A stretch of DNA of 50,317 nucleotides from Rhodocyclales bacterium RIFCSPLOWO2_02_FULL_63_24 (lineage in GTDB: Bacteria; Pseudomonadota; Gammaproteobacteria; Burkholderiales; Rhodocyclaceae). The notes under the pieces are model-generated. The model saw only the letters and a list, made by a program, of their open reading frames with translations. It was not told where the DNA came from and made no database searches. Positions 1-7,113 of the stretch are shown here, in pieces. Location of the stretch: assembly GCA_001828935.1 (NCBI GenBank), contig MHZX01000027.1, positions 12,296 to 62,612 on the forward strand, given 5' to 3'. Each line of letters starts with the position of its first letter. The stretch's first letter is position 1. A program made the translations under genes and the position numbers.

Positions 1-1001
1 CTGTCGTAGGCCACCTGCACGGGCAGCGCGATGCGCACCTGCGGCTCGCTGTAGGACTCGTTCTGCACCACCGAGCCGACCAGCAGCTCGTTGGGCACCA
101 ACGCTTCGACGCCGTTCAGGTTCTTCAGCACGGTGTAGCGCGTGGTGATGCGCGTGACTTCGCCGCGGTCGTTGCCGACGGAGATGATGTTGCCGATGCG
201 GATCGAATTGTCGAGCAGGAGGATGAAGCCCGAGACATAGTTGCTGGCGATCTTCTGCAGGCCGAAGCCGAGGCCGACGCCGAGCGCGCCGCCGAACACC
301 GACAGCGTGGTCAGGTCGATGCCGACCATGGGCAGGCCGATCAGCACCGCGAGCAGCACCAGCAGCGCCTTGGACAAGCGCGCCAGTACCGCGCGCAGAT
401 TGTTGTCGAGCCCGACCGCCGCGTTGAGCCGGGCCTCGATCGCGCTGGACAGCCAGAGCGCGCCCAACACGGTGGTGAGGACCGCGACGACGCCTTGCAG
501 CAGATGCCACAGCGTCAGCTTCTGCTTGCCGGCGGTGAAGGCCACCGAGTCGAGCACTGCAATCACCTCGGGCAGCAGGCCGGTGATGTGCAGGGCGACG
601 AAGCCCCATATCAGCAGCGCGAAAACGCGCTCGAACTGGGCCAGCCAGGTGGCACCAAGGAAACTCAGGCGCAGCACGTAAAACACCACGCGAATCACGG
701 CCAGCGAGGACAGCAGGGGCAGGGCCAGGGAGAACAGTCCGACATGAATCCACTGCTGGGCCACGGGTCGCACCAGCAACACCAGCAGCAAAGCCAGTAG
801 CGGAAAGGCGATGCGCTTCAGCCAACCCTGGCCAAGCTCCCAGGCACGGCCGGCGGCGACCTGCTGGCCGCGCAGCAGGCGCTCGCCCAGCTTGGCCAGC
901 AGCAGGCAGGCCGCCAGTGCGACCAGTTGCCAGACCAGGTCCGGTTCGCGCAGATCGGCAAGAACCGCGCGCCAGATGGTGGCCAACTCGTTTTGCGTCA
1001 T
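1..1001 (-). CDS. MscS-family mechanosensitive ion channel, 3' end cut by window edge
   Basis: Inner-membrane channel that opens on membrane tension to release solutes during hypo-osmotic shock. Translated from the ATG at 1001 (MTQNELATIW), it shows several hydrophobic stretches and then the signature MscS pore helix and beta-domain start: a GGALGVGLGFGLQ segment, ASNYVSGF, LLLDNSIRIGN and LVPNELL. The multi-helix N-terminal region makes it larger than minimal MscS and closer to MscK/YbdG-like members. The reading frame is still open at base 1, so the C-terminus lies outside the window. It was probably the last gene of the dedA-to-PLD operon: the PLD stop and this ATG would be one base apart without the higBA insertion. 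The start codon lies inside a 70-bp repeat, with a second copy of its first seven codons at 1953-1973. The family is clear; the subtype is not. Confidence 0.88.
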   Translation of the reverse strand, partial: MTQNELATIWRAVLADLREPDLVWQLVALAACLLLAKLGERLLRGQQVAAGRAWELGQGWLKRIAFPLLALLLVLLVRPVAQQWIHVGLFSLALPLLSSLAVIRVVFYVLRLSFLGATWLAQFERVFALLIWGFVALHITGLLPEVIAVLDSVAFTAGKQKLTLWHLLQGVVAVLTTVLGALWLSSAIEARLNAAVGLDNNLRAVLARLSKALLVLLAVLIGLPMVGIDLTTLSVFGGALGVGLGFGLQKIASNYVSGFILLLDNSIRIGNIISVGNDRGEVTRITTRYTVLKNLNGVEALVPNELLVGSVVQNESYSEPQVRIALPVQVAYD

Positions 1002-1050
1002 CTCACCGTGTTCCGTTCAATTTCCGGGCATCGCCCCGGTGGCGTTGCCA
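981..1050. repeat. 70-bp direct repeat, copy 1 (PLD tail / mscS start)
   Basis: Matches 1953-2022 at a constant offset of 972 bp, 67 of 70 bases identical by eye. On the minus strand it reads as the last codons of the PLD gene, its TGA stop, one base, and the first seven codons of the channel gene. This copy supplies the start of the intact channel gene, while its PLD part is a remnant. It bounds the higBA insertion. Confidence 0.9.
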
Positions 1051-1240
1051 ACGGGGCGGCGCAGTGCAGGATCATCGGTTATCTGCATACCGCCCAAGTC
1101 AACTGCGCAACCCGGACCGCAACGGCGGTACCCGCAAGCGCATGCGGTTCGGATCAACCGAAATGAGTTTCGTGGTATTCATACGGACACGAGAATTGTC
1201 CAATGGCCAATGCCCACGCTCCAATGTTCCGTTGAATAAC

Positions 1241-1474
1241 TCACTGATTCAACGGTTCGTGGTCAATCTCGTAAGCCTCGATCAGATCGCCAACGACGGC
1301 GAGCAGCGAATACAGCGGATGCTTCTCGTCATCGCGCACCAGATCGAGCAGGCTGTTGAGCAGCGCTGTCGCATGATCGTAATCGGCCTCGGACTCGATA
1401 TGAGCTATCGGTGCTACCGATTGAAGCATCTGCCAGGCGGGAAGCAATCGCTGAAAGTCAATTACCGCATTCAT
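1241..1474 (-). CDS. higA: HigA-type antitoxin, short form lacking the HTH domain
   Basis: A 77-residue protein matching the N-terminal half of HigA antitoxins of the HigB/HigA (mRNA interferase) type: an ESEADYDHATALLNSLLDLV segment, then DDEKHPLYSLL and a closing YEIDHEP. Family members normally continue for another 50-60 residues with a helix-turn-helix DNA-binding domain. Here a TGA follows HEPLNQ, and the downstream bases show no HTH remnant in the same frame. It overlaps the toxin gene by ATGA (1471-1474), so translation is coupled. The toxin-neutralising part may be intact, but autorepression through an HTH should be missing. It could be a naturally short antitoxin or a decayed one. 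Confidence 0.75.
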   Translation of the reverse strand: MNAVIDFQRLLPAWQMLQSVAPIAHIESEADYDHATALLNSLLDLVRDDEKHPLYSLLAVVGDLIEAYEIDHEPLNQ

Positions 1475-1761
1475 TTTTTCCTCCAGTCGTTACGGTCGCA
1501 CTCTGCGTGAGTCATCACCTGACGAACATACATCCGCTGCTTGTCGTAATGCACAACGGCTGCGATTCGATAACGATTCCCACCAACGTCAAACAGGGTA
1601 AAACCATCCACATAGTCCGCGGAGCCGAAGCTTTGGCGTAATGCGGGAAACGAAATTGCGCTCAGACCGCTGGCCTTGCGGAACCAATCCTCAAGCATAG
1701 GCCTGGACTCAGGATGGCGCTGCCAAAACTCCCGCAACGGCTTTTTCGAGATGACGCGCAT
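1471..1761 (-). CDS. higB: HigB-family toxin (RelE-like mRNA interferase)
   Basis: A 96-residue basic protein with the HigB_toxin profile: N-terminal MRVISKKPLREFWQRHP, a central VDGFTLFDVGGNRYRI strand pair and a C-terminal YVRQVMTHAECD. Length and toxin-first order fit the HigB family, whose members cleave mRNA on the ribosome. It overlaps the antitoxin gene by 4 bp. The pair sits alone on the minus strand inside a segment bounded by the 70-bp repeats, so it was added to an existing operon. About 190 bp upstream (1762-1952) holds no recognisable gene and should contain its promoter. Confidence 0.82.
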   Translation of the reverse strand: MRVISKKPLREFWQRHPESRPMLEDWFRKASGLSAISFPALRQSFGSADYVDGFTLFDVGGNRYRIAAVVHYDKQRMYVRQVMTHAECDRNDWRKK

Positions 1762-1952
1762 CGGACGATTCTACGCGAGCCGAAACATCCAAAGTAAGCA
1801 CGGTCTGAGATGTTCAAACGGGACCGAGTCCATCGTTCTCGATCCGAAAACTCTCGACGCCGGCTCCGCTGGCGCAAACGATCCAAACGTGGCGATGTCA
1901 TGCCCGGCTCGCCGCGTCACCAGCACCGACTCTTCGCGAACTGTCGACGCCG

Positions 1953-2022
1953 GGCCAACTCGTTTTGCGTCATCTCACCGTGTTCCGTTCAATTGCCGGG
2001 CATCGTCCCGGTGACGTTGCCA
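1953..2022. repeat. 70-bp direct repeat, copy 2 (PLD tail / mscS start)
   Basis: Second copy of the 981-1050 sequence. Here the PLD part is functional: 1975-2022 encodes the last 15 residues and stop of the PLD gene. The channel-gene start (ATG at 1973) runs only 18 codons before a stop, so it is a remnant. Copies 1 and 2 are complementary halves of one ancestral junction. Confidence 0.9.
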
Positions 2023-2526
2023 GTTGTCCAGGTAACGCCGCACCAGCGGCGGATTGCCACGCAGGATCAACAGGTTTTCCGCGTTGCGCGCCTGCGCCGA
2101 CCATGTGTAATTGTAGCTGCCGGTGATGACGACGGCGTCGGCCTGGGCGGCGTCGATCAGGATCACCTTGTTGTGCGCGGCGGCGTAACGCGTCTCCAGC
2201 CAGACCGGGATGCCACCGTCGGCCAGTAGCGGCAGCAGCGACTTGCCGCTCTTTTCCAGCATCTCGCGGTCGGCCAGGATCTCCACAGCGATGCCGCGCG
2301 CCTGTGCCGACTGCAGGGCATGGGCGATCGAGCGGCTGGTCAGCAGGTAGGCCTGCACATGCACCGTGCGCCTGGCGGCGAACAGGGCGCGCACCACGGC
2401 GCCCTCGGCATCGTCCCAGGGCGTGAACAGCACCTCGACCGTGCCGCTGGCCGCCAGCGGCGTCGCGCCGGCGCCGACTGTCCAGCACGGCAGCGCAAGC
2501 AGCAGCGCGGCGAGAAACTTTCTCAC
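1975..2526 (-). CDS. Exported single-domain phospholipase D-family protein (Nuc-like)
   Basis: A 183-residue protein with an N-terminal signal peptide (RKFLAALLLALPCWTVGAGA) and one HKD motif: H118, K120 and D125 in HNKVILID, followed by GSYNYT. Single-HKD proteins of this size resemble bacterial Nuc-type endonucleases, which act as dimers; the export signal suggests a periplasmic phosphodiesterase or nuclease. The GTG start at 2526 overlaps the rsmB stop by GTGA and puts the signal peptide at the N-terminus; longer in-frame extensions have no signal peptide and overlap rsmB. The last 15 residues lie in the 70-bp repeat. The substrate cannot be told from sequence. Confidence 0.82.
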   Translation of the reverse strand: MRKFLAALLLALPCWTVGAGATPLAASGTVEVLFTPWDDAEGAVVRALFAARRTVHVQAYLLTSRSIAHALQSAQARGIAVEILADREMLEKSGKSLLPLLADGGIPVWLETRYAAAHNKVILIDAAQADAVVITGSYNYTWSAQARNAENLLILRGNPPLVRRYLDNWQRHRDDARQLNGTR

Positions 2527-3980
2527 CTGGCGCGCTCCAGCACGGCGGCGTAGAAGCCGTCGGTGCCGTATTTCTGCGGCGACAGGCGCATGTCCTCGCC
2601 GCAGTCGATGGCGATGCCCTGCGCCGCCAGCACCTCTTGCGCCGACAGGCGATGGAAATCGCCATGCGCGGCGAGAAAGGCATTGACGATCTCCTCGTTC
2701 TCTTCCGCCAGAATGCTGCAGGTGGCATACACCAGCCGGCCGCCGGGTTTCAGCAGTTTCGCCGCGGCGGCGAGGATCGCGCCTTGCTTGGCGGTCAACT
2801 CGGCGACGCTTTCCGGCGACTGCCGCCACTTGAGGTCGGGGTTGCGGCGCAGGGTGCCGAGGCCCGAACACGGCGCGTCGACCAGCACCCGATCGACCTT
2901 GCCCTGCAGCCGCTTGACCCGCGTGTCATTCTCGCCGGAGAGGCAGGCCGGATGCACGTTGGACAGCCCGGCGCGGGCCACGCGCGGCTTCAGTTTGGCC
3001 AGCCGCTTGTCGGAGACATCGAAGGCATACAGGCGGCCGGTGGAACGCATCAGGGCGCCGAGGATCAGCGTCTTGCCGCCGGCGCCGGCGCAGAAATCCA
3101 CCACCATCTCGCTGCGCCTGGGCGCCAGCAGGAAGCCCAGCAACTGCGAGCCCTCGTCCTGCACTTCGATGCTGCCGTCGAGGTAGGCCGGATGTTTCGC
3201 CAGGTAGGGCTTGGTCTTCAGGCGCAGCCCGAGCGGCGAATAGGGGCAAGGTGCGGCGACGATGCCGTCGGCGGCGAGCCGCGCGATCACGGCCTCGCGT
3301 TCCGCTTTCAGCGTATTCACGCGCAGGTCGAGCGGCGCCGGCGTGTTCAGCGCGCGCGCCAGCGCCAGCAGTTCTTCCGCCGTCATGCGCGGCGCCAGGC
3401 GCTCGGCCAGCCAGTCGGGAAAATCCAGTTGTTCGGCCAGGCTCAGTTCGGGCTCCGGCTGGCGCCGGATCTCCGCCAGCCATTCGGCTTCGCCGGGCAG
3501 CAGGGCGTTTTCAAGTTGGCGCTGCGACATGCCGCGCACGCGCGACAGCGAGAGCAGAACCAGTTCGCGCGGAGAAATGCGGCGCGGCCCGGCGGTCTTG
3601 GGGCCGCGCTTCGGCGTCGAACCGGGGGCGAGATAGGCCGGTTCGAGATTCGGCCCCGATGCCGCCAGGCGTTCCAGCAGGCGCTTGCGGCGCAGCACGG
3701 CATAGGCGGTTTCGGCGATGAAGGCGCGATCCCGGGCGCCGCTCTTGCGCGCCCTGAAGAAGGCCGACAAGGCCGCGTCGGCCGGCAGGGCGAAAGTCAG
3801 CAACTGCGCCGTGGCCGCCACCGCCGCGTTCAGCAAATCGGCGGCCAGGCCCTCGGCTGCGGGCGGCGGCGGCTCGCCACCCTGCCCCGCATTCCTGGCA
3901 GCGGTTGCGCCGCGCCGCGGCGAGCCGCCCGGCCCGCGTGCGCCGCCGCGCGGCCGGCCGTGTTTCCTGTCGTCGTTCAT
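2523..3980 (-). CDS. rsmB: RsmB-family 16S rRNA cytosine-C5 methyltransferase
   Basis: SAM-dependent RNA m5C methylase of the RsmB/NOP2/Sun group. A low-complexity Gly/Arg-rich N-terminus is followed by a NusB-like helical region and a Rossmann catalytic domain with motif I (DFCAGAGGKTL), motif IV with its catalytic Cys (VDAPCSGLGTLRRNPD) and motif VI with the second Cys (ATCSI). At 485 residues it is somewhat longer than E. coli RsmB because of the N-terminal extension. The ATG at 3980 (MNDDRKHGRPRGG) is preferred; a start at 4076 would overlap the upstream gene. It belongs to the purN-DUF3108-rsmB-PLD operon. Assignment to the RsmB rather than the RsmF branch rests on the NusB-like N-terminus. 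Confidence 0.88.
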   Translation of the reverse strand: MNDDRKHGRPRGGARGPGGSPRRGATAARNAGQGGEPPPPAAEGLAADLLNAAVAATAQLLTFALPADAALSAFFRARKSGARDRAFIAETAYAVLRRKRLLERLAASGPNLEPAYLAPGSTPKRGPKTAGPRRISPRELVLLSLSRVRGMSQRQLENALLPGEAEWLAEIRRQPEPELSLAEQLDFPDWLAERLAPRMTAEELLALARALNTPAPLDLRVNTLKAEREAVIARLAADGIVAAPCPYSPLGLRLKTKPYLAKHPAYLDGSIEVQDEGSQLLGFLLAPRRSEMVVDFCAGAGGKTLILGALMRSTGRLYAFDVSDKRLAKLKPRVARAGLSNVHPACLSGENDTRVKRLQGKVDRVLVDAPCSGLGTLRRNPDLKWRQSPESVAELTAKQGAILAAAAKLLKPGGRLVYATCSILAEENEEIVNAFLAAHGDFHRLSAQEVLAAQGIAIDCGEDMRLSPQKYGTDGFYAAVLERAR

Positions 3981-4020
3981 GCCGCGTCTCGCTTTCCTGG
4001 AAAGAGGCCTGGGGGAAATT

Positions 4021-5022
4021 TCATTGCTGCTCCTGAGTGTCCATGTCTTGCGCGATCTGATCGAAAATTTCGCCATTGCGGTCGGTAAAACGGATCTTCA
4101 CGGGCAATCCGCGCATCTGCAGTTCGATCCACAGTTCTATGCTGTCGTTGCCGCTGCGCGTCTTGAGATGCACTGCCCGCCGTTCGCCGGCCGGCAGGGC
4201 CACGACTTCTTCGCCGAGGACCTCGAAGCGGTAGCTTTCGAGCTTGCGTCCGGTGGCGATCGGCATCTCCAGCGCACCTTCCTTCGGCGCCAGCAACACC
4301 AGTTGGTAATACATCGAAAGCATGTCCTGCGTGCCGGCGGCAAGGCTGTCCTCGCGTCCGGCGTAGGCGACCACGCGGCGCATCCAGTCGAAGCGGGCGG
4401 TGTCGATGCCGCCCACGCGCTCGTGGCGGAACTCGCGCGGTTGCAGACCCTCGGCCGTCACCTCGCCCTGGCTGCTCTGGAACACCTGTGCCGGTTTGAA
4501 CAGCGCGGCGAGACCGGTGGTCTCGGTCATGCTTTTCAGCGTGTAAGTGAAGCCGTCATGTTCCCAGCTATGCACCGCCTGGCCGATAACGAAACCACCT
4601 TCGCCGCGGGTGATGACATAGCGCAGGCGACCGCGCCCGGGCAAGGCGGTGCGTGCCGGCATCGGCGCGGCGGCGGGCTCGACAGTCGGCGCTGGCGATA
4701 CGGCGGTGGGCGAGGTTGCGGCCGGGTTTACCGCGGCGGGCGGCGTCTCTTCCGCCGCCGCACCCGGCGCTGCCACACTCGCCGCTGCCGTGGGCGCAGC
4801 CGCGGCCAGGGTCGACGCCGCCGGCTGCGGGCGCGGCTTGCTTGGCGGAGGTTTGGGCCTGGTCGCCGGCGCGGCTTCGCGACGGGGCGGCGGCTTGGCC
4901 AGCACCGCGTCGATGGTCGGCGGCGGATCGGTTTCGTCGCTGCCGGGCAGGGCCCAGCCAGGGCCGACCAACGCGGCGACGTGAATCAGGGCCGAGGCGA
5001 CCAGTGCCAGGACAAGGGGCAT
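4021..5022 (-). CDS. DUF3108 protein with TonB-like N-terminus
   Basis: A 333-residue protein in three parts: one N-terminal membrane helix (LVLALVASALIHVAALV), a Pro/Ala-rich linker of about 100 residues, and a C-terminal DUF3108 domain beginning near GRLRYVITRGEGGF. DUF3108 proteins are predicted periplasmic beta-rich proteins of unknown function, often found beside purN in Betaproteobacteria. The ATG at 5022 is one base after the purN stop (TGA-G-ATG), which favours it over the in-frame start at 5043. The architecture suggests an inner-membrane anchored periplasmic protein. No function can be given. Confidence 0.8.
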   Translation of the reverse strand: MPLVLALVASALIHVAALVGPGWALPGSDETDPPPTIDAVLAKPPPRREAAPATRPKPPPSKPRPQPAASTLAAAAPTAAASVAAPGAAAEETPPAAVNPAATSPTAVSPAPTVEPAAAPMPARTALPGRGRLRYVITRGEGGFVIGQAVHSWEHDGFTYTLKSMTETTGLAALFKPAQVFQSSQGEVTAEGLQPREFRHERVGGIDTARFDWMRRVVAYAGREDSLAAGTQDMLSMYYQLVLLAPKEGALEMPIATGRKLESYRFEVLGEEVVALPAGERRAVHLKTRSGNDSIELWIELQMRGLPVKIRFTDRNGEIFDQIAQDMDTQEQQ

Positions 5023-5023
5023 C

Positions 5024-5659
5024 TCAAGCGATTTGCGGCACATGCAGCGAACCGCTCACCGCCGTCTCGCCTTCCAGGCATACCCGGCCGCCAACCAGGC
5101 GCAGGCGGCCATCGAGGAACCAGCGCGCCACCCGCGGGTAGATGCGATGTTCCTCGGCCAGCACCCGCCGGCCCAGGGTCTCGGCGTCGTCATCGGCCTG
5201 CACCGGCACCGCCGCCTGCGCGATGATCGGCCCGCCGTCGAGCGCCGGCGTCACGAAATGCACGCTGCAGCCGTGCAGCCGCACCCCGGCAGCCAGCGCC
5301 TGGGCGTGGGTCCTGACACCGGGGAACAGCGGCAGCAGCGAGGGATGGATATTCAGCAGACGGCCCTCGAAGCGGCGCACGAAGTCGTCGGTAAGTATGC
5401 GCATGAAGCCGGCGAGCAAGACCAGATCGGGCGCATGACGTTCGATCTCGGCGGCCAGATCGGCGTCGAATGCCTCGCGCGTGGCGAAACCGCGATGATC
5501 GATCGCCCGCGTGGCGACTCCACGACTGGCCGCCGCGGCCAGGCCGGCGGCCTCCGGGCGATTGCTGATGACCGCCGCGCAATTTCCCGGCAGGCCGGCA
5601 TCGAGCAGCGACTCCATGTTGCTGCCGCGCCCCGAGATGAGTATGACGTAGCGCTTCAT
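5024..5659 (-). CDS. purN: Phosphoribosylglycinamide formyltransferase (GAR transformylase)
   Basis: Third step of de novo purine synthesis: transfer of a formyl group from 10-formyl-THF to GAR. A 211-residue protein with the N-terminal ISGRGSNMESLL phosphate-binding loop, the folate-site segment LLAGFMRIL, the catalytic N-x-H in NIHPSLLPLFPG and the HGCSVHFVTPALDGGPII block with the catalytic Asp. Length matches E. coli PurN. Its ATG overlaps the upstream lipoprotein stop by 4 bp (5656-5659). The next purine gene here, purM, is about 9 kb away rather than adjacent. Confidence 0.96.
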   Translation of the reverse strand: MKRYVILISGRGSNMESLLDAGLPGNCAAVISNRPEAAGLAAAASRGVATRAIDHRGFATREAFDADLAAEIERHAPDLVLLAGFMRILTDDFVRRFEGRLLNIHPSLLPLFPGVRTHAQALAAGVRLHGCSVHFVTPALDGGPIIAQAAVPVQADDDAETLGRRVLAEEHRIYPRVARWFLDGRLRLVGGRVCLEGETAVSGSLHVPQIA

Positions 5660-6384
5660 CGCAGCGCCACGACCGGGAGGAACACCGCCGTGGCAAGGCT
5701 TTGCGCAACCCGGGCAATGGTCCGGTGACCCTTGTCGGCGATCAGGGTGGACAGCAGGTCGAGATTGCCGATCATCTTGCCGAATTCGCGTTCGAAGCTC
5801 AGGTTCGCCGGCTGCAGCGCGAGGGACATCTCGTTGCTCAGCAGCAGCGGCGTACCGCCCGCGGCTCGCGCGGTGGCAAGTTTCCAGGCCGCCAGTTCGA
5901 GATTGCGCGCGCTGTTGTAGAGCTTCTGCGGATCGAGTTCGTCGAGCATGAAAAATTCGGTCTTTTCCTCGAAGGCGGCATTCAGCATGCCGCCCATTCC
6001 GGCGACGAACACGGCCACCCGGTCGCCCTCGAAATCCTCGCGCAGCGCCAGCAGGATCGCGTCGGTGCCGCGCTTGCCCGCCGCCTCGGGCAGGCGCCAG
6101 GCGTTGCGCGGATCGAGCAGCCGGTCGAGCGCGGCCTCGATGCTGGCGTGGCCGCCCTTCTTCCACTCGCGCGGATTGCGCCGGTAGAGCTTCTCGGCCA
6201 GCACCCGCAGGCTGGCGAAGATCTCGCGGCGATGGATGTCGGCGACGCGGTCGACGTCGCTCTTGCCGATCTGCTTCGGATCGAAGGTCGATACCGAATT
6301 GCCTACGGCCTCGCCGACCGAACGCGTCTTGTCCTGCGCGCAGCCCGCCAGCGCCAGCATGACCAGCATCGCCGCGACGCGCAT
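5656..6384 (-). CDS. Predicted lipoprotein of unknown function
   Basis: A 242-residue protein starting MRVAAMLVMLALAGCAQ, a type II signal peptide with an LAGC lipobox, so it should be lipidated and membrane anchored. The mature part has no family I can name; it is soluble in character, with a central segment FEGDRVAVFVAGMGGMLNAAF and a conserved-looking region on arginine- and leucine-rich helices. It starts 2 bp after the dedA stop and overlaps purN by ATGA, so it is translated as part of the operon. Function unknown. Confidence 0.75.
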   Translation of the reverse strand: MRVAAMLVMLALAGCAQDKTRSVGEAVGNSVSTFDPKQIGKSDVDRVADIHRREIFASLRVLAEKLYRRNPREWKKGGHASIEAALDRLLDPRNAWRLPEAAGKRGTDAILLALREDFEGDRVAVFVAGMGGMLNAAFEEKTEFFMLDELDPQKLYNSARNLELAAWKLATARAAGGTPLLLSNEMSLALQPANLSFEREFGKMIGNLDLLSTLIADKGHRTIARVAQSLATAVFLPVVALR

Positions 6385-6386
6385 GT

Positions 6387-7055
6387 TCAGGAGGCCTTGG
6401 CCGCCAAATGCTGGCGCAGCCACGCCAGAACCAGGGGCAGCAGCGACAGGCCGATGGTGCCGAAGACGATCAGCGACAGGTTGGACCTGACCCATGGCAG
6501 GTTGCCGAACCAGTAGCCGGCGAGGCACAGCGAGAACACCCAGAGCACAGCGCCGCACAGGTCGAACAGGAAATAGCGCGGATAGGTCATGTTGGCCACC
6601 CCGGCGACAAACGGCGCAAAGGTCCGCACGAACGGCATGAAGCGCGCCACCAGCATGGTCTTGCCGCCATGCGTCTCGTAGTAGGCATGCGTCAGGTCGA
6701 ATGCCTTGCGGTTGAAGTAGCGCGACTTCTCGCCCCAGGCCAGGATGCGCTTGCCGGCCCAGCGCCCGATCCAGTAGTTGGTGTTGTCGCCAAGAATGGC
6801 GGCGGCGAGCAATACCGCGATCACGATGTTGATGTCGAAGCTGCCGCCGTTGCTGTTGCCCGAGGTCGCGGCCAGCGCGCCGGCGACGAACAGCAGCGAA
6901 TCGCCGGGCAGGAAGGGCGTCACCACCAGGCCCGTCTCGCAGAACACGATGACGAAAAGGATGCCGTAGATCCAGGTGCCATACTGCGCCAGCAGCGCGG
7001 CCAGGTACTTGTCTACATGCAGGATGATGTCGATGAACTGGGCAAGAAGGTCCAC
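6387..7055 (-). CDS. DedA-family membrane protein
   Basis: A 222-residue integral membrane protein of the DedA/SNARE-associated family, whose members act in lipid carrier or phospholipid translocation and envelope homeostasis. Motifs visible: CETGLVVTPFLPGDSLLF near residue 45, GDNTNYWIGRWAG, and VARFMPFVRTFAPFVAGVANM with the conserved arginines. It is the first gene of the minus-strand operon and lies 58 bp from divergent mutL, so both promoters share that gap. Confidence 0.9.
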   Translation of the reverse strand: MDLLAQFIDIILHVDKYLAALLAQYGTWIYGILFVIVFCETGLVVTPFLPGDSLLFVAGALAATSGNSNGGSFDINIVIAVLLAAAILGDNTNYWIGRWAGKRILAWGEKSRYFNRKAFDLTHAYYETHGGKTMLVARFMPFVRTFAPFVAGVANMTYPRYFLFDLCGAVLWVFSLCLAGYWFGNLPWVRSNLSLIVFGTIGLSLLPLVLAWLRQHLAAKAS

Positions 7056-7098
7056 GTGAGGGCGATGGGGGAAGGAAAGGAGCGATTTTACCGGAAGC

Positions 7099-7104
7099 TA
7101 TAAT
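7099..7104 (+). promoter_or_regulatory. -10 box of mutL promoter
   Basis: A perfect TATAAT lies 9 bp before the mutL ATG. Initiation 6-7 bases downstream of this box would fall at about 7111, only a few bases before the start codon, and no Shine-Dalgarno sequence is visible. No convincing -35 box is seen 17 bp upstream. Confidence 0.5.
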
Positions 7105-7113
7105 CCTTCCCCC

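Noticed and set aside
2637..4088. Plus-strand open frame of 483 codons opposite rsmB
   Set aside because: Antisense shadow in GC-rich DNA; low-complexity Arg/Gln/Gly sequence without a family.
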